Part shown: positions 37,447 through 46,270 of the stretch, piece after piece
Layout of the letters: every line of letters starts with the position of its first letter
Numbering within the stretch: position 1 is the stretch's first letter
The notes under the pieces: model-generated
What the model saw: only the letters and a program-made list of their open reading frames with translations
Databases searched by the model: none
Told to the model about the DNA's origin: nothing
Program-made: the position numbers and the translations under genes
DNA from: Streptomyces griseiscabiei
Lineage (GTDB): Bacteria; Actinomycetota; Actinomycetes; Streptomycetales; Streptomycetaceae
DNA length: 64,000 nucleotides
Assembly: GCF_020010925.1 (NCBI RefSeq)
Contig: NZ_JAGJBZ010000002.1
Span: 2,046,001-2,110,000, forward strand
Reading direction: 5' to 3'

Positions 37447-38061
37447 ATGACGTCGCAGGCAGCGGACGGGCCGGAGACGGCCGTCGCCTCGCGCCGCTCC
37501 AAGCTCACGCCCGAGCGTGAGCAGGAGTTCTTCGACGCTGTGCTCGAACAGGTCCGTGAGTGCGGGTACGACTCGGTGACCATGGAGGGCGTCGCCGCGA
37601 CCACGCGGTGCAGCAAGTCGACGCTCTACCGGCAGTGGAGGACGAAACCGCAGTTCGTGGCCGCCGCGCTGCGCGCCCGCCGCAGTGTCCGCTTCGCCGG
37701 GATCGACACCGGCACCCTCGCCGGTGACCTGCGCGAGGTGGCCCGGCACGCGGGGGAGGGCTACGTCCTGGAGGGTCGGCTCTTCCAGGCCCTCGGCAAT
37801 GCCGTCGTGCAGGACGAGGAGTTGAAGACCGCCCTGCGGGACGCGCTGGTGGAACCGGAGATCGAGGCGCTCCGGGCGATGATCGCCCGGGGAGTGGCCC
37901 GGGGCGAGGTCGCCGCGGACCATCCGGCGCTGGAGTTCATCCCCGCACAGGTTTTCGGCGTCCTGCGGGCCCGGCCGGTCCTGGAGGGCAAGGACGCGGA
38001 CGAGACATACATCATCAAGTTCATCGAGGCGGCCGTGCTGCCGACGCTCGGCCTCGTATGA
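37447..38061 (+). CDS. TetR/AcrR-family transcriptional regulator
   Basis: Repressor of 204 residues. The HTH is in the N-terminal third: MEGVAATTRCSKSTLYRQW (about 55-73). The C-terminal ligand domain resembles the TetR_C_16-type group, with EALRAMIARGVARGEV late. ATG 37447 has GAAGGAGA eight bases upstream. It lies directly downstream of the ten-unit array, and opposite it are the PAP2 and EamA genes. The gene ends before a strong terminator. The ligand is unknown, probably the EamA substrate. Confidence 0.9.
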   Translation: MTSQAADGPETAVASRRSKLTPEREQEFFDAVLEQVRECGYDSVTMEGVAATTRCSKSTLYRQWRTKPQFVAAALRARRSVRFAGIDTGTLAGDLREVARHAGEGYVLEGRLFQALGNAVVQDEELKTALRDALVEPEIEALRAMIARGVARGEVAADHPALEFIPAQVFGVLRARPVLEGKDADETYIIKFIEAAVLPTLGLV

Positions 38062-38142
38062 GACTCAGGCCGCCGTCCGTGGGTTGAACCCGACGACGAC
38101 CTGATCGCGCCGCACCGTGGGGACGGGGGCGGCGCGCACCCC

Positions 38143-38189
38143 CGGCCGGGTGGGATTCCTCTGGAGCGGAGAGGAATCCCACCCGGCCG
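38143..38189 (+). terminator. Rho-independent terminator after the TetR gene
   Basis: Perfect 18-bp stem (38143-38160 with 38172-38189), 11-base loop, followed by CTTCTTTT. It also separates the convergent DUF2510 gene. Confidence 0.8.
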
Positions 38190-38216
38190 ACTTCTTTTGC
38201 GGTGCCGTCCGTCGGC

Positions 38217-39290
38217 TCACACGTCCTGGCCGCTGCCGCCCCCGCTGATCGACGCCTTCTTGATGCCCTTGGTGATCTCGTCGATCACCGACTGCCTGGG
38301 CGCCTTGTCGCTCACGTCGACGCCGAAGCGGACCACGACGAGCTTCGAGGAGTCGGCGGGGGAGGGGAAGGCCAGCGACTCGACATAGCCGTCGTCGCCC
38401 TTGCCCGTGACCACCTTCCAGCGGACGTAGTAGCCCTTCTGCCCGGCCACGGTCACCGCCTTGGAGGCCAGCTCCTCGTGCGAGGTGATCTTCCCGTAGC
38501 CCTCGGAACCGTAGGCGTCCTCGGCGGCCTGGGAGATGTCCTCCTTGGCGGCGGCCTCGGCGGTGGTGGCCTTCAGCTTCAGCAGCTCGGCGGGCGACGA
38601 GTAGGCGCCGCCGCGCGTGCAGGTCTTCGTGGCGTCGGCCGGGCACTCGTACGAGGCCTCCGTCGTCACCTGCGCACCGGCCTGCAGCGCCGAGCCGAGC
38701 CAGCCGTCCGGTACGGGGATGCTGATACCGCTGGTCGTGTCGGTGGCGTACCCCTCCTCCAGTTGCGGCGGCTGCCCGGACCCGTCCGGCGCCGGGGTCT
38801 GCCCGCCGGAACCGCCGGAGCCACCCGAGCCACCGGGTCCGCCCTGGCCGCCGGAATTGCCGCCCGGCCCGCCCTGACCACCGTCGGTGCCGCCCGTGCC
38901 GCCCGTGCCGTTCTGCCCGCCGGGGCCCTGGGACGTCGCGCTGCCCCCGCCGCCCCCGTCGTCACCGGCCAGGGCGTACACGCCCACCCCGATGCTGGCC
39001 AGCACCGCCGCCGCCACGGCCACGGCTATCCCGGTGCGCAGGCCGCGCTTCGGAGCCGCGGCCGGGTACCCGGGATACCCCGGATGCCCCGGATACCCGG
39101 GGTGGCCCCCGGGCCCCGGCGGATAGGGCGCGGCGCCCGACGGATAGGCCGGGGGCCCGAATCCCGCGGCCGGGCCCACGGGCCGGATCCGGTCCGTCCA
39201 CGCGTTGCCGTCCCACCAGCGCTCGGTGGCGGGCGCGTCACTTGTCTGCCCGGGGTCGGGATACCAGCCGGGAGGAGTCACCTGCGTCAT
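38217..39290 (-). CDS. DUF2510 domain membrane protein with Gly-rich region
   Basis: Protein of 357 residues. The N-terminal DUF2510 motif is PPGWYPDPG with RWWDGNAWTD, followed by a Pro/Gly/Tyr repeat segment (HPGYPGHPGYPG), one transmembrane helix (about 85-107), a Gly-rich extracellular linker of about 60 residues and a folded C-terminal domain (about 170-350) with a conserved ECP-type Cys pair. The C-terminal part may bind a cell-wall or peptide ligand, but no function is known. ATG start is at 39290. Transcribed alone, convergent with the TetR gene. Confidence 0.8.
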   Translation of the reverse strand: MTQVTPPGWYPDPGQTSDAPATERWWDGNAWTDRIRPVGPAAGFGPPAYPSGAAPYPPGPGGHPGYPGHPGYPGYPAAAPKRGLRTGIAVAVAAAVLASIGVGVYALAGDDGGGGGSATSQGPGGQNGTGGTGGTDGGQGGPGGNSGGQGGPGGSGGSGGSGGQTPAPDGSGQPPQLEEGYATDTTSGISIPVPDGWLGSALQAGAQVTTEASYECPADATKTCTRGGAYSSPAELLKLKATTAEAAAKEDISQAAEDAYGSEGYGKITSHEELASKAVTVAGQKGYYVRWKVVTGKGDDGYVESLAFPSPADSSKLVVVRFGVDVSDKAPRQSVIDEITKGIKKASISGGGSGQDV

Positions 39291-39657
39291 GGGGCAACCG
39301 TATGAGGCCGGAGTGAAAACCGGATGAGAGGGGAGGCATATCGGCCCGCCGCGGCCGTTCTCCGTTCCCCGGGCTGGGGGCTGGGGGCCGGTTACCGGTT
39401 GCCGGTTGCCGGATGCCGGGTGTGGTCCGCCGGGCGGGGCCGGCAGCCTGCTGATGCGGGCCGCCGGAGTCGACGCGTGGCCCGCGCGCCATGGCCCGCC
39501 GACCCGAAGTGCCGATTCCCTCGCCGCCTGTCCCGGCCTGGCCGACGGCCGTCTCCGCAGGGGCCTTCCGGCCGGGAGACGCTCCCGACGAACGGTCGGA
39601 TGCCCCGCGGCTCCCGGCCGTACCGGCCGCCTCCTTCACCCTCTCCACTCCCTCCGC
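39291..39657. other. 367-bp intergenic region with short tandem repeats
   Basis: I see no gene here. It holds five imperfect heptamers of the type CCGGTTG in tandem (39388-39422) and a weak inverted repeat GTCTCC/GGAGAC (39551-39556 with 39575-39580). It must contain the leftward DUF2510 promoter. Confidence 0.5.
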
Positions 39658-40845
39658 TCACCGCACGACCAGCCGCACCGGCGGCCCCACCCCGGGTCCG
39701 GTGCCCGCTCCCGGCAGGGGCGGCAGTCCCGGGCGGCCCGGGGTCACCGATCCCAGCACGCTCGGGTGGCGGGCGCCCGTGCTCGCCGGGGCGGTGCCCG
39801 GGAGGCCGTGGACGGTCAGGAAGCCGAGGACGGCGAAGGCGTACGCCTCCTTCGCGTCCGCAGGGAGTCCCAGTTCGTCCGACACCCGCAGCGGGACGCC
39901 CGCCAGCTCCGTGCCCAGCATCCGTGTCAGCGTCGGATTGCGGGTGCCGCCGCCCGAGGCGATCACCTCGGTGGCCCGCACCGCGCGGGTGGCGTCGGCG
40001 ACCGTACGGGCCGTGAGGAGGGTGAGCGTGGCGACGACGTCCGCCGGGCTCAGCACCGTGAACCCGGCCAGCGCGGCCCGCAGATAGCCGCCGTGGAAGA
40101 CTTCCTTGCCCGTGGTCTTCGGCGCGGGCAGCGCGTAGTACGGCTCGGCGAGCAGCCGCCGCAGCAGCGGCTCGTGGACGGTGCCGGCGGCGGCGAGCGT
40201 CCCGTCCGCGTCGTACGTCAGCCGGCCACCCGTCGCGTCCCGCACGGCCGCGTCGATCAGGGCGTTCGCGGGCCCGGTGTCGAAGGCGGTGCCGTCGGGC
40301 GCGGTGAGGTTGGCGATGCCGCCCAGGTTGAGGGCGACCGGGGTGCCGGGCCGGCCCCGCAGCCACAGCAGGTCGACGAGGCTCACCAGCGGCGCGCCCT
40401 GGCCGCCCGCGGCGATGTCCCGGGGCCGGAAGTCGGCGACCACCGGCAGCCCCGTCGCCTCGGCGATCCAGGCGGGCTGCCCGAGCTGCAGGGTGCCGAG
40501 GACCCGGGTCCCCGCGCCTGCCCCGCCCGGCTCGGTCCAGTGATGGACCGTCTGACCGTGCGAGGCCACCAACTCGGCTCGCCCGTCGCAGAGTTCACGG
40601 TTCGCCTCGACCGCCGCCGCCGCGAACGCCTGCCCGATCCGGGTGTCCAGCCGGCACACCTCGGCGACGGTCGTGGCCGCCGGCGGGAGCGCCCGGCCCA
40701 GCGCCGCGCGCAGTTCGCCGTCGTACGCCCGGCAGACCAGTCCGAGGGGCCGCAGCACGAGGGTGTCCCCGTCGAGGTCCAGGTCCGCCGCCGCGGCGTC
40801 GACGGCGTCGTACGACGTCCCGGACATCAGCCCGATCACCCGCAT
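39658..40845 (-). CDS. anmK: Anhydro-N-acetylmuramic acid kinase
   Basis: Peptidoglycan-recycling kinase, 395 residues, slightly longer than E. coli AnmK because of a Pro/Gly-rich tail. It converts 1,6-anhydro-MurNAc with ATP and water to MurNAc-6-phosphate. Signatures: RVIGLMSGTSYDAVDAA at the N-terminus, ASHGQTVHH, LNLGGIANLT and ASGGGTRNPTL. ATG 40845. It is followed in the operon order by nothing nearby; the MHS transporter gene lies 24 bp upstream and may be co-transcribed, which hints at uptake of a related compound. Confidence 0.93.
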   Translation of the reverse strand: MRVIGLMSGTSYDAVDAAAADLDLDGDTLVLRPLGLVCRAYDGELRAALGRALPPAATTVAEVCRLDTRIGQAFAAAAVEANRELCDGRAELVASHGQTVHHWTEPGGAGAGTRVLGTLQLGQPAWIAEATGLPVVADFRPRDIAAGGQGAPLVSLVDLLWLRGRPGTPVALNLGGIANLTAPDGTAFDTGPANALIDAAVRDATGGRLTYDADGTLAAAGTVHEPLLRRLLAEPYYALPAPKTTGKEVFHGGYLRAALAGFTVLSPADVVATLTLLTARTVADATRAVRATEVIASGGGTRNPTLTRMLGTELAGVPLRVSDELGLPADAKEAYAFAVLGFLTVHGLPGTAPASTGARHPSVLGSVTPGRPGLPPLPGAGTGPGVGPPVRLVVR

Positions 40846-40869
40846 GGCATCTCGACTCCCATACCCGCC

Positions 40870-42222
40870 TCAACTCCCCAGTCCGCCCTGCGACTTGCCG
40901 TCATCCGGCGACCCGCGGAGCGTCAGCAGCGCGAGGGCGCTGACCGCGCAGGTCGCGGCCGCGTAGTACGCGGGGATGTCCACACTGCCCGTCCGCTCGA
41001 TCGTCTCCGTGATGATGAGGCCCGCGCAGCCCGAGAACACGGCATTGGACAGGGCGTAGGCGAGTCCCAGGCCGGTGTAGCGCACGCTCGTAGGGAACAT
41101 CTCCGCCAGCATGGCCGGACCCGGGCCCGCCATCAGCCCGACGACCGCGCCCGCCGCGCACACCGCCAGGCCCTTCACCGCGTTCGAACTCCCGGTGTCC
41201 TGAAGCAGGTTGAGCAGCGGAACCGCCAGGACCGTCACCGACAGGGCGCCCGTGAGCATCACCGGCCGCCGTCCGACCCGGTCGCTGAGCCATCCCGCCG
41301 GGACGATCGTGACCGCGAAACCGAGATTGGCCAGCACGGTCGCCAGCAGGGCCTGGCGGAACGTGGCGTCCAGACTGCTCTGCAGATACGACGGCAGCAC
41401 CACCAGGAAGGTGTAACCCGCCGCCGCCCAGCCCATGACGCGCCCGGCCCCGAGCACCACCGCGCGGACGGTCTCACGGACCGGCGGCCGTCCCCGCGCC
41501 CCCGCCCGCTCCTGCCCCTGTTCCTGGCCCCGCTCGCGCCGGAAGGCCGGCGTCTCGTCCAGCCGCAACCGCAGCCACAGCGCGCCGAGACCGAGCGGCA
41601 GCGTCAGCAGGAACGGCAGCCGCCACCCCCACGCCGCCAGCTGGACGGGGGACAGGACGGTGGCCAGCACGGCGGCCACCCCCGCCCCGCCCAGCAGCCC
41701 CAGCGCCACCGTGAACGACTGCCACGACCCGTACAGCCCCCGCCTGCCCGGCGGCGCGAACTCCGTCATCACCGACACCGCGCCACCGAACTCCCCTCCC
41801 GCGGACAGCCCTTGGAGCACCCGCAGAAGGGTCAGCAGCCACGGCGCGAGGGCGCCGGCCGTGTCGTACGTGGGGAGCGCGCCGATCAGTGTCGTCGCCA
41901 CCGTCATCAGGGAGATCACCAGGATCAGCACCGGACGCCGCCCGATCCGGTCCCCGAGCGCGCCGAACAGCGCGGCGCCGACCGGCCGGAAGAAGAACGC
42001 CAGCGCGAACGAGGCGTACGTCCGCACCAGTCCCTCGGCCTCGCCGCCACCCTCCGGGGTGAAGAAACGGGCCGCGATGACCGTCGCGAAGTAACCGTAG
42101 ACACCGAACTCGTACCACTCGATCAAGTTGCCGACCGATCCCGCGAACAGCGCCCTGCGGGACCGTGCGGGCCCCTCGTGCCGTGCGGGGCCCGGGGTGC
42201 GGCCGGGGTCGGGTGGGCGCAT
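40870..42222 (-). CDS. MFS transporter, MHS (metabolite:H+ symporter) family
   Basis: Twelve-helix proton symporter, 450 residues. NLIEWYEFGVYGYFA at the first helix and the loop motif GALGDRIGRRPVL are characteristic of the MHS group (shikimate, proline/betaine, citrate, alpha-ketoglutarate carriers). ATG 42222. It precedes anmK by 24 bp, so the two are probably one operon. The substrate is not readable; an organic acid or amino-sugar acid is plausible. Confidence 0.88.
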   Translation of the reverse strand: MRPPDPGRTPGPARHEGPARSRRALFAGSVGNLIEWYEFGVYGYFATVIAARFFTPEGGGEAEGLVRTYASFALAFFFRPVGAALFGALGDRIGRRPVLILVISLMTVATTLIGALPTYDTAGALAPWLLTLLRVLQGLSAGGEFGGAVSVMTEFAPPGRRGLYGSWQSFTVALGLLGGAGVAAVLATVLSPVQLAAWGWRLPFLLTLPLGLGALWLRLRLDETPAFRRERGQEQGQERAGARGRPPVRETVRAVVLGAGRVMGWAAAGYTFLVVLPSYLQSSLDATFRQALLATVLANLGFAVTIVPAGWLSDRVGRRPVMLTGALSVTVLAVPLLNLLQDTGSSNAVKGLAVCAAGAVVGLMAGPGPAMLAEMFPTSVRYTGLGLAYALSNAVFSGCAGLIITETIERTGSVDIPAYYAAATCAVSALALLTLRGSPDDGKSQGGLGS

Positions 42223-42465
42223 GGCGTCTCCTGGAGGGGGTGGGGGCCGCCGGTACCGGAGATCGGGAAAACCGGCGGTGGATCACGGGCAGTTGACTGT
42301 CCATCACTTTCAACGCGGCAGGTGGGCGGCCGGATGCGTCGCCCCGGAGCCCTCCGATGTCACCCGACACGGCAATAGGTGCCCGGACCAGCCTCCACTT
42401 CGGCAGCCGGAGGGCTACGCTCAATCACCTGTACGTCGTTCGGGCGACGCTGGGGAGGTAGCGGG

Positions 42466-45138
42466 ATGACGGAGGGACGGCCCGGTGAGGCCGCCTCGGC
42501 TTTCCTGTGGGAGCGCGACGCGGAGATCGCCGCCCTCACACAGGCGATCGACGAACTCCGCGTCGACAAGGCGTCTCCGGGCAGTGTCCTGGTGTTCAGC
42601 GGTGAGGCGGGCATCGGCAAGACCGCCCTGCTGACCGAGGCCCGCCGGATCGCCGAGGAACGCGGCTGCAAGGCCTGGTACGCACGCGGCGGCGAGACCG
42701 TCACGTCCGTCCCCTTCCACGTCGTACGGCAGCTGCTGCAGCCCGCGTTGATCGGGCTGCTGGAGGAGGAGGTCCGCGAGTACCTGGGCGACTGGTACGA
42801 CATCGCCGGAGCGGCGCTGGGACTCACCGAGCCGGGCGCGGGCCCGGTCGACCCGCAGGTCGTGTGCGACGGGCTGGTCACCGTCATGAACCGCCTCTCC
42901 CGGGTGAGCTGGCCGCTCGTGCTGTTGATCGACGACGCCCACTGGGCCGACCAGGAGACCCTGCACTGGCTGTCCTCCGTCGTCGCCCGCCTGACGGAGA
43001 TGTGCGTCCTCGTCGTGGTGGCCCGTCGGCCCGGCGAGGCCACCGGTGAGCGCAGCGACCATCTCGCCCGGATCGCCGCCGAGTCCCGCCCGGTCCCCAC
43101 GCTCAAGATGCTCACGCCCGGCGCCGCCGCCGGTCTCACCCGCGCCACGGTCGGCGAGCACGCCGACGACCCGTTCTGCCGCGAGGTGTGGGCGGTGACC
43201 GGCGGCAACCCGTACGAGACCGTCGAACTCCTCGCCAAGGTGCAGGACAGCCGGCTGGAACCGGTGGAGGACTCCGCCGCCGAGCTGCGCGCCCTGAACC
43301 GCACGGCACGCGGTCGCGGCCTCGTCGCCCGTCTGGAGTCGCTCGGCATCGACGCCACCCGCTTCGCGTGGGCCGCGGCCATCCTGCACACCGGCATCTC
43401 CGTGGAGATCGTGGCCCGGCTCGCCTCGCTGAGCCGGGAGACGGCGGTGGAGTGCGCCGAACTGCTGACCGAGGCCCGCATCCTCACCGAACCCGGCCCG
43501 GTCAATCGCCGGGCGGGCGCCGGTGATCTGGAGTTCGTGCACCCGCTGATCGCCACCGAGGTCTACAAGTCGATCCCGCCGGGCATCCGCACCGCGTCCC
43601 ACGGTGTGGCCGCGACGGTCGTCACCGAGTCCGGGCGGGGCGCGGCGGCGGCCTCCCGCCACCTCGTCGAGGTGCACGCCGACGGCGACGCCGAACTGGT
43701 CGAGCAGTTGCGGACCGCCGCGCGCGAACACCTCGCCGTGGGCGCCCCCGACGCCGCCCGCCGCTGTCTGGAGCGGGCCCTCAAGGAACCCCCGCCCCAG
43801 GAGGTCCGGGTCCGCGTCCTGTACGAACTGGGCTGCGCCGGTCTCCTCACCTCCCCCGCCACCACCGTCGAATACCTCCGGTCGGCCCTCGCGGAACCGG
43901 GGCTGGACAGCGAGGAGCGGGTGGACGCGGTGTTCCGTCTCTCCCAGGCGCTGCTCCACAACGACCAGTTGGAGGAGGCGGTCCGTACCGTCGACGCGGA
44001 GGCCGCCCGGATGGAACCGGGCCCGGGGCGGATGCGGCTCCAGGCCGCGCACTACATGTGGGCGGTCATCCACGGCGACGTGGAGTTCTCGCCGACCCAC
44101 TCCCAGGAGCTGACCGCACTCGCCGCGGCCTGCACGGGACGGGACAACTCCGAGCGGGCGCTGCTCGTCCTGCGCGGCTTCGACGCGGTGGTGCGCGGCG
44201 AGAGCGCCGAGGAGGTCGTCGAGTTCTGCGACCGTGCCCTCGTCAACGGCCGGCTGGCCCCGGGCCTCGGCTGGACCGACAGCGAGTGGGGCTTCGAACT
44301 GCCGATGATGCTGGCCGTCGCGTACGCCTACGCGGACCGGCTCGACCGGGCGGAGAGCCTCTACACGGAGGCCCTGCGCACCTATGAGAGCGCCGGATGG
44401 ACCGGCGGCCACCTCGCCCTGGCCCACGCCTACGTCGGTCTCGGGCATCGCCTGCGGGGCCGTCTGAAGGAGGCGGAGAAGTCCCTGCGCAAGTCGCTGG
44501 CCTTCGCCGAGCAGGTCGGCCGCAGACTGCCCCTGCACTGGACGGCGACCTGCAACCTGGTCGACACCCTGCTCGCGCGCGGCCATGTCGAGGAGGCCTG
44601 GGCGGTGGCCGAGGAACACGGCTTCGCGCCCCCGTACCCGTCCACCGTCGTCCTGCCCGACCCCCGTTCGGTACGGGGCCGGCTGCTGCTCGCCGTCGGC
44701 CGCACCAAGGACGGCATCAACGAATTGGAGGCCGCGGAGAAGGCGGCCGCCGCCCGTGGCCATCACAACACGATCATCGCGCCCTGGGGCGGGGACCTGG
44801 CCCGCGCCCTCGCCACCGAGGACCCGCGCCGCGCCGCCGAACTCGCCCTGAGCGTCCGCCGCCGTGCCGAACGCCTCGGCACGGACACCGCCATCGGCGA
44901 GGCGCTGCGCGTCGAAGCCCGTCTGGCCACCGGCAAGCAGGCCGCCGCGCTGTACGCGAAGGCGGTCACCTATCTGGCGGCCTCGCCCTCCGCGTACGAA
45001 CACGCGGCGGCCCGTGTCGACCACGGCATCGCCATCCGCTCGGTCGCCGAACTGAAGCGGGGGCTGGACCTGGCCGACTCCTGCGGCGCTGACGGCCTCG
45101 CGGAACGGGCCAGGGAGGCGTTGGGCCGGCTCGTGTAG
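42466..45138 (+). CDS. LAL-type AAA ATPase lacking the LuxR DNA-binding domain
   Basis: Large STAND-like ATPase, 890 residues. Walker A GEAGIGKT (46-53), Walker B LVLLIDDAHWAD (about 155-166), and from about 430 a series of TPR-like helical repeats. LAL regulators normally end with a LuxR helix-turn-helix after the LAxxCGAxxLAERAREEL segment. Here the protein stops directly after LAERAREALGRLV, so the HTH is absent. ATG 42466 has GGGGAGG six bases upstream. It may sense a ligand and signal through another protein, or be a decayed regulator. It ends one base from the convergent pca operon. Confidence 0.85.
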   Translation: MTEGRPGEAASAFLWERDAEIAALTQAIDELRVDKASPGSVLVFSGEAGIGKTALLTEARRIAEERGCKAWYARGGETVTSVPFHVVRQLLQPALIGLLEEEVREYLGDWYDIAGAALGLTEPGAGPVDPQVVCDGLVTVMNRLSRVSWPLVLLIDDAHWADQETLHWLSSVVARLTEMCVLVVVARRPGEATGERSDHLARIAAESRPVPTLKMLTPGAAAGLTRATVGEHADDPFCREVWAVTGGNPYETVELLAKVQDSRLEPVEDSAAELRALNRTARGRGLVARLESLGIDATRFAWAAAILHTGISVEIVARLASLSRETAVECAELLTEARILTEPGPVNRRAGAGDLEFVHPLIATEVYKSIPPGIRTASHGVAATVVTESGRGAAAASRHLVEVHADGDAELVEQLRTAAREHLAVGAPDAARRCLERALKEPPPQEVRVRVLYELGCAGLLTSPATTVEYLRSALAEPGLDSEERVDAVFRLSQALLHNDQLEEAVRTVDAEAARMEPGPGRMRLQAAHYMWAVIHGDVEFSPTHSQELTALAAACTGRDNSERALLVLRGFDAVVRGESAEEVVEFCDRALVNGRLAPGLGWTDSEWGFELPMMLAVAYAYADRLDRAESLYTEALRTYESAGWTGGHLALAHAYVGLGHRLRGRLKEAEKSLRKSLAFAEQVGRRLPLHWTATCNLVDTLLARGHVEEAWAVAEEHGFAPPYPSTVVLPDPRSVRGRLLLAVGRTKDGINELEAAEKAAAARGHHNTIIAPWGGDLARALATEDPRRAAELALSVRRRAERLGTDTAIGEALRVEARLATGKQAAALYAKAVTYLAASPSAYEHAAARVDHGIAIRSVAELKRGLDLADSCGADGLAERAREALGRLV

Positions 45139-45139
45139 C

Positions 45140-46270
45140 TCAGTCCCGGCCCTCGTCCTCCTCCTCCGCCAGCACCCGCTGGGCCGTCGCGAAGGCGGAG
45201 TTCGCCGCCGGGACACCGCAGTACACGGCGGACTGCAGGAGGACGGCGGCGATGTCGTCGGGGGTGAGGCCGCCTCGGCGGGCGGCCCGGATGTGCATGG
45301 CGAGTTCGTCGTAGTGGCCGTGGGCGATCAGCGCGGTCAGGGTGATCATGCTGCGTTCACGGCGGGAGAGCGTGGGGTCGGTCCAGATCTCGCCCCAGGC
45401 GTAGCGGGAGATGAAGTCCTGGAAGCGGGCCGTGAAGGGCACCTGCCGGGACTGGGCACGATCCACGTGCGTGTCGCCGAGGACCTCGCGGCGGACCTCC
45501 ATGCCCCGCCGCGCGTATCCGTCGAAGTGCCCGCGCAGCGCGGCGAGCACGGCCTCCGGGCGCTCGGCGGGGGCGAGATGGGACGCCCCGGGGATCTCGG
45601 TGAGCGACGATCCGGGCACCGCGTCCGCGATCTCCCGCAGCTGCGCGGGCGGTGTCGCCGGATCCTCGCGGCCCGCCACGAGGAGCGTGGGCGCGGAGAT
45701 CCGGGACAGCTCCCCGCGGATGTCGAACGCGGCGAGCGCGTCGCAGCAGGCGGCGTACGCCCCCGGATCGGCGCGCCGATGGTCCTCGACCAGCTCCGGC
45801 ACGGTGAAGCCGGGCGTGAACCAGCGCGCGTCGGCGGTCTCCGCCAGCCCGGCCAGCCCCTCCGCGCGCACCAGCTCCGCCCGCTCCCGCCACGGCCGCT
45901 CCCCGTTGAAGTGGGCCGAGGAACAGATCACGGCGAGGGACGACACCCGCTCCGGACGGTGTGCCGCCAGCCACAGACCGACCGCGCCGCCCAGGGACAC
46001 CCCCGCGTACGCGAACCGCTCGATGCCCAGCGCGTCCGCCAGGTCCAGCACCAGGGCGGCCAGTTCGGCGACCGTCGCCCCCGGGGCGATCAGACCGGCC
46101 GGGGAATCGCCGTGGCCCGGCAGATCCCAGCGGATCACCCGGTGCGTGACCGACAGCTCGGGCGCCACCTTGTCCCACAGCCTGGTGGAGGTGCCGAGGG
46201 AGGGGCCGAGCAGCAGCGGGGGCGCCGAAGTCGGGCCCTCCGCGCGGTGGTTGAGCAGCTTGTCAGTCAA
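45140..46270 (-). CDS. pcaDC: Fused 3-oxoadipate enol-lactonase/4-carboxymuconolactone decarboxylase
   Basis: Bifunctional enzyme (called PcaL in Streptomyces and Rhodococcus), 376 residues. The N-terminal alpha/beta hydrolase (about 1-250) has GVSLGG nucleophile elbow, and the C-terminal carboxymuconolactone decarboxylase (about 255-376) has RERSMITLTALIAHGHYDEL. It carries out the two steps from 4-carboxymuconolactone to 3-oxoadipate. The TTG at 46270 overlaps the pcaB stop (TTGA), with GGAG six bases upstream. It is the last gene of the operon. Confidence 0.92.
   Translation of the reverse strand: MTDKLLNHRAEGPTSAPPLLLGPSLGTSTRLWDKVAPELSVTHRVIRWDLPGHGDSPAGLIAPGATVAELAALVLDLADALGIERFAYAGVSLGGAVGLWLAAHRPERVSSLAVICSSAHFNGERPWRERAELVRAEGLAGLAETADARWFTPGFTVPELVEDHRRADPGAYAACCDALAAFDIRGELSRISAPTLLVAGREDPATPPAQLREIADAVPGSSLTEIPGASHLAPAERPEAVLAALRGHFDGYARRGMEVRREVLGDTHVDRAQSRQVPFTARFQDFISRYAWGEIWTDPTLSRRERSMITLTALIAHGHYDELAMHIRAARRGGLTPDDIAAVLLQSAVYCGVPAANSAFATAQRVLAEEEDEGRD

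Noticed and set aside
42421..45216. 931-codon open frame opposite the LAL-type ATPase
   Set aside because: No domain, and third-position GC pattern fits the plus-strand gene.
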